A stretch of 64,000 nt of DNA, taken from positions 186,001-250,000 of the forward strand of contig JBAJFG010000096.1 in NCBI GenBank assembly GCA_037903475.1, given 5' to 3'. Positions within the stretch are counted from its first letter, which is position 1; each line of letters starts with the position of its first letter. The translations under genes were made by a program, and so were the position numbers. A model generated the notes under the pieces. The model saw nothing but the letters and a program-made list of their open reading frames with translations. It did not search any database and was not told the origin of the DNA. This document shows, piece after piece, positions 1 to 13,800 of the stretch. Source of the DNA: Ancylostoma caninum. Lineage: Eukaryota; Nematoda; Chromadorea; Rhabditida; Ancylostomatidae.

Positions 1-3000
1 AAATCGACAATGCGACACACTATGAACGAATTATTGCTTTTGTGGTATCGTCTTCGCCAACAACTACATCACTAGTTAACTACCACTAATGAAAAGCGTA
101 CAGGCACCTGTGCACATGATTAGTGAGGTTGAGGCAAGAAAACTCAGACAGTAATGAGGGATCCTATGTGTTAAAAATTCCCAAGCAGATTGTGTTTCCG
201 GTCACCATATTCTACATCTTTCTGTAACCAATAGTCGTTAGTTTCCAAGAGTAAAAAAATTGCTGCTAATGGTCCCTCTCAATGTAAAAATGTCCCAAAT
301 ATCCCGCTTTGCTCTAGCTTTTCCAGAAATGAGAAGCAGTTCGTGAAATCTGGCAATCGATGTTTCAAAAACTGATAAATTGGTGTTTCATGAATAAATT
401 CGAGCTAGGTAATTGATCAAAAAGCTTTCACTTCTTCTCTAGAACTCTCAGTCATGTATTTACGAGAAAAGCAGAGCCAATACTGAGGATTCATCCATTA
501 GACGGCTATCGAAAAATGATGGCACTTCAGGTATTTTTGCCCGCCGTGAGCGGAATATCGATGCTGATTTCTAGCAAAGCAAGATTCTTCAAGAAATCTA
601 ACTCCTCTAGCTCTGGCAGCAGAACCTCAATGCTTTTCAACAGGACTGAACGCCAGTATATGTCTTCGGGTATTTATCATCGTAAGCAGAAATGGGTGCG
701 TGGCCAAGCTACTGTGACTGGCCCATTCAATCAATACGCCAATCCGGATAGCCTGGTATTTCCTCCTCACGATGACACACATTTTACTATATTTTCAAGA
801 GCATGGGGTTGGGGCGGAGGTGGGGGATGAGCGCACGCTTGTGCAATTGTGATATGCTGACAAAGTTTGCTACTACTGGCACTTGAGTTTGGATTCAAAA
901 ATTTCGATGAGTGCTGCCAAATTCACCTGACGAAAAATGTTAGAGGAATTCAATCTAGAAGATAATTTTATAAAAATCAAAAAGAAGACCTCGACATTCC
1001 GCATATGGTGCAGTTAACTTACTCAAATCCATCCAATTTCTTGAAGTGTTTGAGGGTTACGAAAACACCAAAGGGTAAAAAGAAGAGCTGTAGAGCTGTT
1101 TATAACGATAAGAAGAAATTTGACCAGGAACACAATCTGCACCTTGAGTCCCATTTGGATAACTACAGTCTCTCCCGAAAATCCTTGTCTCACGCTCCAC
1201 CACTCATTTGCTAAGCCGCGCCGCATCACCTATGCATTATCACACGTGACGCGATGCAGATAGGTTGACGAGCGGTTCTGCGTGAGACAACGATTTCTGA
1301 GAAAACTATATCCCAGGATTGCCACGTACGACTTTCACTGAACCTCGGCATGTTGTAAACTACTTGGCGTTTGTTGAGCCGACACGAGATTGTTACTCAT
1401 CTTTATTAGGCCGCCGCGTTTCCGCGAAATCGCCTCCTTCAGAGCCTGAAAGGTCAATATCCAGCAATCTACTCGGTCAAACGCTTCTTCAACTTCACAC
1501 AAATTCTTGATCGCTATCTCAGGATTGTTTGTTATGACTTATGTATGGCAAAAGCGAATTAGGCACAGTCCTTCTTGAAAAGATAGACGGATTCCATGAG
1601 CGGTTTCATGGTGTGGCGGCTGAAGAATCGCTGCGGGACCTATTCGACCCTCTCACTTATAGCGTGCTGCTACAGCATCTTTCCTTCAGGTCCCGCAGCG
1701 GTTCTGGAGCCACGGAATCTGTCCATCTTCCTGAGAAGGACAGCAGATCTGCAACCGATACGCATGCATTTTGTTTGTAGAAGGCATAGCAGAGCTCGTA
1801 TACGGACGTTTGTCACCAGTAACCATTATGGAGGATACTTTTACTGCAAAGGTCAATCGTTATAGCACTGCTAGCACCCACCTTAATACGCGTTAACCCT
1901 AGGGATCAACGTTTGGGTTAACACATATTACCATGGGTAAACGAGCGCTGTAGCACAGCCCCCTTGCGAGCAACAACGAATGACCATCAGTATAGACATC
2001 TTTAGTTATCACCGAACACACGTGCGCGAGAATCTTTTTTCTTATCTTGCTTCGGCTAGGAGTCACAAGACATACATTCATTAAATTTAAGAACAATTAT
2101 TTGTTTAAATATTCCCACCCGAATTCAGGCAGAGGGGTGACAAACTCCGTAGAATTAGTGGACTCGTAGGCAATGTAGGTTAAATTTGGTCATTGTTCTA
2201 ATAAAAAAACATATAGGTTTACACGCAATACTCATTGTAACCATACCAAACATGGTAAGTAATGCGTCTAGCAACAGAAAATGAAGAAACTACATATTTG
2301 ATAGTCGTGCATATTCGTCAAAAATGTGTCATGCATGAGGAAACCAACTGTCTTCTGAACAAAAGAAGTAGCACAAACTATTTTTTCCCTTCAGCAGCAA
2401 TTCTGTCCTTCTTGGCTAGTAAAAATGCATCCGATTCCTCAGTAAGTATTCGCTGATCCAAATTTTACTGAACCTCTCAAGCTTAACACAGTGTAACCAT
2501 CGATCACATACTCCGCCAATAAGTCCAGAAAACTATGTGAAACTCCTCGATCCCTCACCAGTGTCTGAGCAGACCACGCTTAACTATGAATCCCAAACAG
2601 GAAGACATGGAAACAAAGCGCTTTCGCCCTCGTGTGCGAGGCAGAGTGCCCGTGGAGCACTCCGTCTATTTTGCAAATCATAGTGAACAACAGAAAGGAC
2701 AAGGACGAATACGACACCACCTTAAAAGCACTCCTGAGCTTGAGACGATCCTTCATGCGCATAATCTAAACAAAACATGGACATTTGGATTACGAACACA
2801 TCACAGACGATTAAACGTTGAAACATCTACTGAACACGTGAACATAGGAAATATAGATATTGACTAAACAGAAGCGTTCTACGAGTTAGCTACTCATCTA
2901 CACTGAATCACACGGCAAGCGGCAAAGCGGACGTGTATGACTAATTGTCCCACCGTAATCGTTCAGCTACAACTCCGAAGCACAAAGTGGCATGTTTCCG

Positions 3001-3326
3001 ACTAAGGAATCTGGGAAAAAACTGGTAATGGATAGGAGCTTATGTACGCGAGCAACGAGCATAGAAACGCAACCATACTCCATTCCAGCAATTAAATGAA
3101 AACAAACTATGTTACAATCGAACAGGAGGACTTTTAAGAAAACCAAAATACCCCGTATCCCAGGAAGCAAAGCGATTTCAGGCTCAACTAAATCTTCCAA
3201 ATAATATCGGGGAAGTATGGAAAAAAGCCAACAGAATGGGTCTACCCACTCGCGGTCTCCTCTACAACGAAAATATGAATGCTACGGGAAGATATCAGAA
3301 AAACAAAGGAATCAGTTGCAACTTAC
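1..3326 (-). other. unc-68: Intron (left part) following RyR exon 102
   Basis: The donor GTAAG follows ..ILHM at 3327. I searched the minus strand for the next expected family block (basic KRAVVACFR-like, MAPLY-like) and found none, so this is intron out to the window edge. It contains a fold-back with TTGTCTCACGC / GCGTGAGACAA ends around 1183-1291 and a 13-base inverted pair CGCTGCGGGACCT / AGGTCCCGCAGCG near 1629-1699. Nothing else is recognised. Confidence 0.75.
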
Positions 3327-6300
3327 CATGTGTAGAATAGCAGAAACTTGTCCCATGTTGAAGATCTTCTCGATAACCGCGTCTTGGGTCATCTCGTTCT
3401 TTCCTCTCATCTGGCTTTTACCGATTTTTCGGTACAGGGACAACTGCCAAGCATTTTTGTCAGTAGGATCAGTCTGCAAAAAAGACCACATTGATTGATA
3501 GAGGATTCGTAGGAGACTGTAAAAATTACCAAGAAAAGTTTTGAAAACTTCTTCAAGTAAAACAAAACAGCTGAGTGACAATTATGACAGTTTTGCAACA
3601 AAAAGAGAAACAACAGTACCTTGATAGGAATTTCAAGCAACCCTTTGATAAATTCTCGAATCTTTTCCTCAGGCTCTTTCTGCAAGAATCTCTCCTTTGA
3701 TTGTTGAACAATGTCCAACTCTCTGCAATAGAAAAAGTGGACGGTGCGACGGCAGATTCCTTGGAGGGTTTTGCTGTCTGTGGGTCGCATGAAAATGTCA
3801 TCGGTTTGAGGAAAATGGTCCAAATGAAGAAGTGAAAACAGTTGCAATCGAAAGTTTCTAACACCAAATACGGCAGGGGGGCAAAAAGCTTAAAAATATA
3901 CTAGAGCTTGAATTTTCGTCTCCGAAGAGGTCGAAAAATCGCGAGTACGAACAAGTGAAAGCAATGGAGCCTCATCGTGAATTCAAAACGGGTTTGACAC
4001 CATTTTTCTTGGAAATTTTTTTAATCGGGAAAAATTGGAAAAACTGAATAATCCTGACCTTCCACCAAAAACGTTCAGTCCAACTGGCAGCAACCTCTTT
4101 AGACATGCTATTACGATGCTGTTAGCGTGTTTATCTTTCTTTATCTGGAAAAAAATGAAATGAAGTCAACGCTCATCCTCTCTGTATTGCCTTTGACAAC
4201 ATTGTTCACCATCACTACGACAGACGATAACAAACTCACCACCCGTAACTTAGGGTCTTTTGGTTCGCGCATCTAATCAATAAAATGTAAAATAAATAAA
4301 ACTTAAGAACCATAAAGAACAATAAAGTATTAGAAAGAGAGACTAGTCACTTGGCCCTCTCTTCTTTTCTTCTTCCTTTCCGCGATAGCCGCCTTGCCAG
4401 TTTTCACTTCACCGCCAACCATAGCCGCATCCTCTTCAAACTGCGCCATGTAGTTCAATTCTTCGCGCTGGAACATAGGCATTTTTCCAGAATAAAACGG
4501 CAAAAACGGGAGGTAACATCGGAATTCAAACAGAATTGGCATGTCGGCTCCCACCTTGAAGTGTTGGCTCTGACTCCAAATGCGGAAAATGACAGCCACG
4601 TTTTCATACACGCCATCAGTCTCCCATGATGGTGCCTAACAAACAGTATGAAGAACAGAAAGTGTAGATGTAACCATATTCGTGGAAAAATACCTTCAGC
4701 CACTGGGCACGATGGAGATCCGTGTATTTCATCAAGATTGGGAAGTACGCATACGTGTCGCGGACCAGTCTAGCATTATCCTGAAAGCAATAAAGGTTCT
4801 GGCTACTTCTCTGATCCATGGGGTGGGTAGGCTACCTCGGCCACAGTTCCCTCGTCGGCATCGTCTGGATGAGTTCGCATGTGCTCTTCTTCACGGAACG
4901 CCTTCTCGCTCATTCTTCGTAGTCGTTCAGCAATCGGAAGTATATACTCTTTCACGGGGTCACATGTGACATTTTGGATGATTTGCACACCGAAGACTAA
5001 AGAATTTTCAAAAATTAACAGGATCATTAATAGGAAATGAAGAATAAATCAATGTATCGATCGAACTCACATGTCGTTCGACAGAGCCATGGTGCATTTT
5101 CAATTCCCACGTGATTGCGGACCATTTTTAACAAGGCGCAAAAGATCCTATTTATGTGATCAGCGCTGACAGAGGTCATGGGCAGTCTGAAACGGTGGAA
5201 TTCACATTCCACGCCACACTACTAATTCATAGTGGATGCGTGCGTGCGTCAGAGATGCACATCACCATGAAGACAACGGAAGTATGCATAGAATGCCTTA
5301 TAGTTAGTGAACGTACAGTTGACGATGCTCTTTCTCTTCTGTGGTTTTGTCGGGTTTACGACCATCCGGTCCCAAGTTGAACCAGTACGACATATATGAG
5401 CACATCAAGGGGAGATCCACATCGTACACATTTGGCTCCTCGTTGTACATAACGCCGTTGGTGGCAACCTTGACAAGGTTTCAATAAATACAGCTAAAAA
5501 GTGAGAGGGAGAAAACTAGATGGGATTCTCAAAAACGGGAGCATCACACTTCACTTGAAATTATCTGGTATAAAAAAATGTATGAACAGAAATAAGAAAC
5601 AAAATAACATTAATTTTCTTCGTTTGAGGAGCGTCAGATATGGTAAGACGGCAAATCCATTTTCATGATGGTAATAGCTATTTGCTTCGATGATATTATG
5701 AGATGCAAACAAAAAAAAAACCAAGAATTAGCTAACTAATCTAAGAAAATACTGGAAATGGTGAGAAAATGCTGTGAATACCTGCTCAATATCCGTGAGA
5801 AGCCTTTCAATGTGTGGAATGTGAGTGGATAGATTCTGTAGCATTTCTGAAATGGAATCATTTTTGTTTAAATAGATCCTTCTACTTGCAAAATAAGTAA
5901 CAACGTACCCTGCACTTGTACAGACTGCTCTTGACTCTTAGCTAACACAGAGTACTTATTGTTCTTGTTAAACTCCGGCTCCAGGAACGCCACAGGGAAG
6001 CAGGAAGCGAAAGCTGACAGGCACTGTCCCAGGCCAGGGCGATGTCTGAAAAAAACTCATTTGAAGAATTGTAAATTGTAAATCTAAAAGTAAAAAAAAT
6101 ACAAGTCTGAGAGAAAAAAGTGACAAAAAGAGATTCTCACTTATCAGTCTCGAATCCTACACTTTTCCTTTGTGCCGCAGTTGAGGACAATCCAGTCACC
6201 ATGTAAAGTGAATCCAGAATCTTATAGCATGCCGCTTGGATATCATCCACTGGAAAAAAATCGGAATAAATGATTAACTGCTCTCAAACAGTGTCGTGCT

Positions 6301-7820
6301 TAAAGGATAATCCAACCCAAAACGTCGGTTCCAAAATGATTCCGTGCCAGATGACCAAACATTGTGGTAAGCACAGGAATAATCATTTGGTGAGCGAATT
6401 CCAGTGAAATCCATGACTTCAGATTTTGACCGCGAATCAGTGAGTATTGACCGTTTTCCTGAAAATTATGCTTTATGGGGAACATAACGAACAAATGATA
6501 AAAGCTTAGAATAAAATGCATGTGGAAAATATACCATGAGGTATAATCTGAAGATAAACATTGGATGATATTAACAAGAAGTACCTTGAGCTCTTTCACA
6601 GCCGCGAAGAGGTCATCAGCACAGTTATTGAAAAATGATAACAGCGAGGTGCGAACAATGTCGGAGTTCATTTTTACCAGCGTTCTGGAAGAAAAAAAAT
6701 CAACATAGGTTCCAGACACATTGCTCGTAGGTATTTTCGTAATCTTCGAAATAAGCATGAAGCAAAGAGAATTGTTTAACAGAACGATCAGTAGCAATAC
6801 CTCAAGTCAAGCGCCTGAGTGAGTCCCTGAAGGCACTTCACAGTGATCTTAGCAACGCTTCCGAATGCACGATTTTTGATTCTCAGTAGAGCCGCTAGAC
6901 GGCAGAACAAGCTGAAATAACGTTTAGAAAGAAATCCAGGGAAAAAAATCAAACCTATGGGGAGGATCACTCACTTAGCAACCATTTCCTTCTCCTTATT
7001 GCTAGCTGTACCCGTCTGAACAATGCTGGATCCTTCGAGGAAATAGTTCTTGTGGGCATTGAAGTATGCACGCATTAGTGGAAGAACGACCTTAAGGTAA
7101 CTAATGATAACCATTACGCAAATCATAATTTGAAAAAGAATAAGCACGATCAACGAAGAGGATGATGAACAAAAGACAAAGCAAAACGATAATGATTGTG
7201 AAATCCCTACAAGAACAACGGGATTAAACTTTTAACAAGATCTACGTTGAGTACAACTCACCTTCTCAAAGAATTTCACGTCTTGTCCTTCCTTCCTGAA
7301 GGTGTTTCTTCTCGTAAGCTCCTGACTCGGTTTCACCGATTTCATCTTGAGACTAGCTTGCTCTAGGTACTGGATGAGTTTCTCCAGGAGATTGTAGGCG
7401 AATCTAAACATGATAGAATACACAACTCACGGCTAGAAAAGCAAGATCTATAGAACCTTTATTTTAAAAGAAAAGTAATACACGGGAGTGTCAAGGGAAA
7501 TACTCATTCCCTGATAAACAGTCTGAAAAGATCTTACCTCTTCTCCACAGACGAACGCTCACTTTCACTCTTTGTTCTTTCCAAATTCTGCTCCGGTTGT
7601 GGACTAAAGAAAACTTGTCAAAGCATCTTAGGCAAGAATCTGAACACACTATTGAAAGCATAATATGCTACCTTGTGACATGATATCCATGATACTGCAG
7701 GAACTTCAGGATCTCATTCGCACGGAAACGATCCTTTCGGCGTTCGAAGTCCGTGAGAAGATCCCAAGGCACCAGTGCTGTCGGCATGAAGCCACCTTTG
7801 GTGTTAAGGTCGTTCCATAT
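3327..7820 (-). CDS. unc-68: RyR exons 83-102: helical core (last part in window)
   Basis: Exons 7672-7820, 7538-7603, 7262-7403, 6975-7090, 6801-6911, 6585-6684, 6317-6458, 6141-6249, 5909-6045, 5782-5846, 5317-5468, 5071-5186, 4836-4996, 4694-4780, 4555-4635, 4351-4467, 4240-4272, 4059-4144, 3620-3722 and 3327-3473; residues about 3181-3920. Landmarks are [39 protein letters not shown] (spanning exons 86-87), [130 protein letters not shown] and [20 protein letters not shown]. Exon 99 is a 33-base micro-exon ([11 protein letters not shown]). Confidence 0.93.
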
Positions 7821-10800
7821 CTAGATTGGCAAAACAACATTGCTCGATGCAAACAAGAAGATTACAAAGGAAAATTAAGCTATTCATGGATGTTACCTTT
7901 TTCGCCCAGATCAAATGAGAATGTTCAGCCATCTTCTCTCCAGCGGTGACCATATCCTGGAAGGAATTCACTTCAGAGGGTGGTTGATGGTAACTGGACT
8001 AGATAGATGCAGAGATATCAAACAAAGAATGTCATTTCACAAACACAAATTCTACATAAACAGAAGAGGGACAAAGTTCTAAAATTTCACCTTCTCTAAC
8101 GTCATACTCGACAAATCCACAGGTTTGGGTGAGAAGTTCTGAATAGATGTGCCAGATGGAGTGTGAGCGCTGGATGCTCTGTCAGCAGCATCGCGATCAG
8201 CCAGATCAAAGGCGTAGCCCCAAGCTATGAGTGCTTTGAGACACTCGGAGCATCTCTCTTTGTAGAAGGATTTTTCCTGGAAAGGAATCCGTTTCCCATG
8301 GAAACATTCACTAATACTATAAAAACGACATAAAATTGATCGTCTTCTCAAAAAGATCTTTCAAAATAACAATTATCAATTATTAAAATCAAATTTATCC
8401 AGCCAAGAAAAGGAATATGTTCTATACTGCGCCTTAGAACTAAGCACTCAGTTATAAATTTGGTAATAACACAACTGCATAGACTTACGAAGTCTTTCAG
8501 CAAACTGAACGGCTTGAGACGCGGATGAGTGAGCTGCTGTCTTGAATACAGATCTCCATGAACCCAGCCTTTTTCTAGCTAAAAATATTCCTAATATTAT
8601 CAATGACAAAAAAAAACCCAATCAAACAGACAATAACAAAAAAAAATACAGGAACCATGAAGAAGAAAACCAAGGATTATTTAACAAAAAAGGTCAGAAA
8701 TTTTCTAAGATCTCGAGAGATGATGAATGATATAAATTTCAAAGTTTCCTCGTTTTGGAAAATTCCCTACTACCAGTATTAAGTCAAAAAATACCTTTCT
8801 GCTTGCCCAGGAATCGTGGAAGTGCTCGGCGAAGGCGTCTGTCATTGACTGTAGTTCTCTTGGCAAATCTATACGCGAGATATCTACAGTTTTTGGAACC
8901 CACGCTCCGTCGTCGAGGGGATCCTGAAAGCAATCCATTCGTGTCAAAATAACAAAACTGAGGCGAAAGAGCGAACAAATACATTCCCGGGACTTCCATT
9001 GAGAGTTGCTGGACCTTCTATTCAAGCTCGAATTATTCAAGTTGAAAGTTCACCTTGAATCTAGCCACGTCTTCAATTCCAACAGTCAGAGTATAATCCG
9101 GTGAAATGGCCGATCCAATGGCTGTCAAGCAGGGTAGAGCCTAAAATATGCATATGTTTGGCATTACGATAATCTGATAGTTGGAAACTATCACAAGTTA
9201 TCATCTGCTGATGCTCGCCAGCGATCACCTTCTGATTAAGAACTAAATGGTACAAATACAGCATAATGCAGAAAACCTACCTTTCCGAACAAGTCTGGAT
9301 CATACGGTCTGCTACCCAAGGAGTCAAAAATGGCGTAGAACAGCAACATCGACAAGCGCTTCTCAACTTCCGTGGCTACGCCGTATTGGTTTCCGTTACC
9401 GTAGTATTTCCCGCATCTCTCATAGTGTAGTGTCATCAGCTGCAAGAGACGGCTTATACACAATAGTACTAATTATTGTAGTGATACGGTAGGTGTGCAC
9501 TGTCCCGTTTGAACTAATTTCTCCCAGAATACAATAAGTTATGTACATCAAGAGTAAAAGCTGCTGGACAAGTTCATTCTACCCATCTTCAAAACCCTAT
9601 AACTCCTCAAATCTACCGCCAGCGAACAATACTGTAAAATTGGAAGGGAAGGAATTAGGAGCAACAAAAAAGAGACTTACTCTTAATGGTACCAGGACAG
9701 TCATGTCGCTTATTTGCTTGATGTCCACAATGACCTTAAATGATGTACAATGATTTATTTTGACCTTTCTCACATGCACTAACTATAAGCGAGATGAGCT
9801 TCAACACTGACCTTCCTGAGCAGCTTGATCATCATTCCTGGTGGCAGCTCTCTCGTAATTGCCACTAAAAAGTCTGATACCGCTTCACGTTGGTTCTTCG
9901 TCAACGACTTCAATCGATTCATGCGGTAGACCTAAATCCAGAGCTATACGCAGACAGTATAACTATAAACAACCAAGGCTATACCGTATGCAAAGTTGCA
10001 TCCAGAAGAGCAGAATGATGTTCAGAGTCCGCGAAGAAGTGCGAATGATTGGTGAGTAGCGGTAGAACAGCATTGCAAAGGTAGCGGTTCAGCGCCAGCG
10101 CAGTGTCAGATTCCAAAGCTCTAGGCTAAAAAGTAACCATCCTCGTAAAAATGAAGAGCAACTAATGCCATACATTTTTGAACGTAAAGTTTGGGCTGAG
10201 GTACGGTTCGCTCCGCAGCCAATAGCAAATGAGTGCCCCCGGGCGACCCGGGGTCGTCCCTTTGCGTCCCTTTATTAAACATTAAATTAACGAGGCCACA
10301 ATTGAGTAAATGGATAAAACCACTACCGGATTTCTATGAACGGACCGTGTGGAGAGTGCGTGCAGTAGAACTAGTGCTCTACGTTGCTTTCGAAAAATTG
10401 ACGATTGAGCACATTTTCATTTTTTCCAATTTTCACGGTGCTACTTCAGACGAATTCCACGCTTTGTCGAAATCAGTACAGCACAATTGATTAGAGCTAG
10501 TATTGCTCTACAAGATTCCTCAAAAAATCAGAGAATCAGAGAACTGTGATTCTAGATTTTCAGCTTGTGAATTCCGAATCGAGTGCATTGAGCGCTAGAC
10601 AAAAAGTTAAAAATCAATTGCTTTCCTTCTCTAAATATTCTGAGGAACAAAATTGATGATTACGAAGTAATCGGGTTGGATTGTTTCAAAATACAGTCTC
10701 CCCATAGAGTCTACAAAATTTCTAAAATTATTGAAAATTCTGTGGCTTCGCTCCAAAAATGCGAAGTTAGTGACAGCTGGGTGTCTCTTCCAGCGAGATG

Positions 10801-13800
10801 GCAACCTCAGCGAAGATCATCAGCAGTTTCGTCAAACTATACAGCATAGTGCTGTAAATTTCATTTCATCTCAAACGGAAAGGTGAAGCATAAATGAAGA
10901 TGATAAATTCGCCATAGAGGATAGCATCATTTGACTGAAATAGCTATCAAATTAGGCCAAATTCAGAAATTGGAATGAATTTGCATCTGCGAAGTGTTAA
11001 AAGCATGATAGCAGATATTGGTGTTGGACTTGCTTGCGTTACCATGCTGTATAACCAACGTTGCACCGCTTGAGGCGTATTATCGAATAGTCGCGAGGTC
11101 AGCACAGCGATTACGAAGGGATCTGTGAAAGTCACGGCAACCCTTCAGGCATTGTTCTGGTTTTCCCTGTTACCTACAGGATTAGAGAGGTCATATCGGT
11201 TGTCGTAACGTAATTCCTCTTTCAAATAGTGAAAAGAACGTTATAGCCATATGCAGGCCGCAACATTCTGATCGTCTTTCTCATTTTCAATTCCATTGCA
11301 GTCTTCAATCAACAACTTCAATTTGGGATGAATCCTTCATTTTCTCGATGTCTTAATTCGCTGATGTCTACTTGTTTGGAAACGTACAACATTCGGCTAG
11401 TTTGAGCAAGCTTTCGAGTACTGCTGAGGAGTACTGCTGAGACTCCTAGCTCGCTGTAGGGGACAAGCAGCTGTCACTAACTTCGGATTCTCGAAGCGAA
11501 GCGACCGAATTTTCGATTTTCTTTTTTCGAATTTTGGAATTCTTGGAGATTCTATGGGAAACCTGTATTTTAATACATTCCCTTGCGGATGTATCGAAAT
11601 GATCAATTTCGTTTCTCAGGACATTGGAGGAAGAGAAGGAACTGACTTTTGAACTTTTCGTCTAGCGCTTTGTACGCTCGATGCGTAATTCACAACCTAG
11701 GAACGTAAAGTTATAATGTTCGGATTCCCTCCTTTTCAAGGGTTTCATTAGAGCAAGACTAGCTCTAAGTAACTGCATGGTAGTGGTCTCAGCAAACATG
11801 AAATTCGTCTGAAGCTGGACCGTGAAAAATGGAAAAAATGAAAATGTGCCCAGTCGTCAATTTTTCAAAAGCATCGTGGAGCACTAGTTTTCCTGCACAC
11901 ACTTTCCACACGGCCGGTTCATAGAAATCCGGTAGTGATTTTATCCATTTACTCACTTTCGGCCTCGTTAATTCAGTGTTTAACAGAGGGACGCAGAGGG
12001 GCGACCCCGGGTCGCCCGGGGGCCCCCATTTGCTACTGGCTGCTGAGCGAACCGTATTTATTGTAGAACATGAAATCAAATTGATTTTCAGTTCCAAAAC
12101 AAAAAAAAAAACGAAAAAAAATCTTCAGTAGAACTGATTCCTTAATTGAATTAATTCAACTGTTTTGGGCTCTGTGGGTAACCTGCAGAGTCTGCAGTAA
12201 CCTAGTGGATAATTGCGAACGTCCGCCGAATTTTTTATTTCCTCCATTGTTGGAGATTTACCACTATGTTTACTGGTTAATCACTTTGACGACAAAGCCT
12301 TCTTCGAATTCAGGTCGTGAATTTTTGTCAGCATGAAAACAATTCATCTGCGAGTGCGAGTGTGATTTTGGATAACAGTGACCACCAGCTCGATGACAGC
12401 GCTAATTTAGGCCCTTATTTGAGTAAGAGTAGCAAGAAATGAGTAATCAAGTAATCTACTCAATGTAGATAGTTATCTAGAACATGTTCATTTATTGATG
12501 TTATTTGTTTAGAAAAAAAAAAGAAAGAATGCCACTGTCTCATTACGTATAGTGGAATTCATTTGAAAATAAGCAGACGAGCATATTCTAGCTGTAAAAT
12601 TTGAATGAATAACAATGTCCTAACGTACCGAATCCATCATTGTTGCAGCACGGAGATCCGGCAAGAAGCTCTGCTCAAGGAAGTGGAACAACATATCCTG
12701 CGAGTCGATACCGTATACACGATCCAGGAAGAGCAGAACGGACCCTTTATGGTTGGGTAGCAGCCCGGGTAATGGACCGTTATCTGAAGGATATCCGATA
12801 ACGCACCGAAACGACAGTAACACCAGATCACAGTAAGTAACGAAACACAGCAAACATGTTAGTAACTGCTCACACTCGACGACGCAGTGCCTGTTCCTCT
12901 TGCTGCCAGCTCGGCCAACCTGCGGTGGGAGCGGCAGTGATTGAACTGGTGCAGATCGCTGGTCCCGCTCGCTACTTCTTGATTCCAGCTCATCCAGAGA
13001 GCTTTTCACTGAGCCGTAGTCGGATTCGCTGTCGGACTCCTCTTCACGCAGCTGCGACAGGCGTCTATCCAAGCTCGTCATTTGCAGCGATGGCATGCGA
13101 TCACGACTCGTCTGCGATTTCGCTTGCGACACTTCACTGGCGATGTTCGCGAACGAATGCGATACATTGACGTTGTGCTGGTGCGAGCTTGCGAATGAGC
13201 GACGACGAACTGCGAGAAATGTTAGTGAATAACAAGTTAGTTATGGGTAGAAGAATTGTCAGACAGTTAATTTCAAGCTAGGCGGAGGAAGTCGGGTTAG
13301 AACTATTTTTTAACGTAAAACCAACCGTCTGTCGCAGCCAGGGTCAGATTTGGAATAGTGAACCTAAGGCTTAGGATTTGACCCAGGTCATCCAGAGAGA
13401 TTAAAGATCGCAGAATAGCACGAGCTCTGAGCGAGTCACCTTTCCCTGCCTAAAAAAAGCATTTGTTCATCAGCTGACCATGTTTTCTCACAGTCCAAAA
13501 GCACAAAAAATTTTCTAAATGGCTCAAGAAGCAACTCTGCATCGATGTTATTTCCATATCAAACATCTATGTACAATGAAAAATATCTGTTTACCTGTAT
13601 AGCCATAGGATCCGGTGCACATTTCGCCAACAGATCCACTAATGACGAGTAAAAGTCGAGTGTTGCTGCTCCGAGGTCCAGATAATCCTCACCTTCTATA
13701 TCTTTGGACGGATATGACCTAAATCAGTTACTTAGATGTTAGTTACTTAGATGCCATGAATAATTCTGCTGGATCCACTACTGGTTTATGATTTCTCAAA

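Noticed and set aside
516..840. Minus-strand frame with PELEELDFLKNLALLEISIDI, resembling the C-terminal part of a hAT-like transposase
   Set aside because: Only about 45 residues, no zinc finger or dimerisation motif, and flanking frames are closed. Similar strings occur by chance.
10233..12097. Two mirror open frames (85 and 102 codons) as a gene family
   Set aside because: They are the same inverted-repeat sequence read from both arms of the foldback element. No domain signature.
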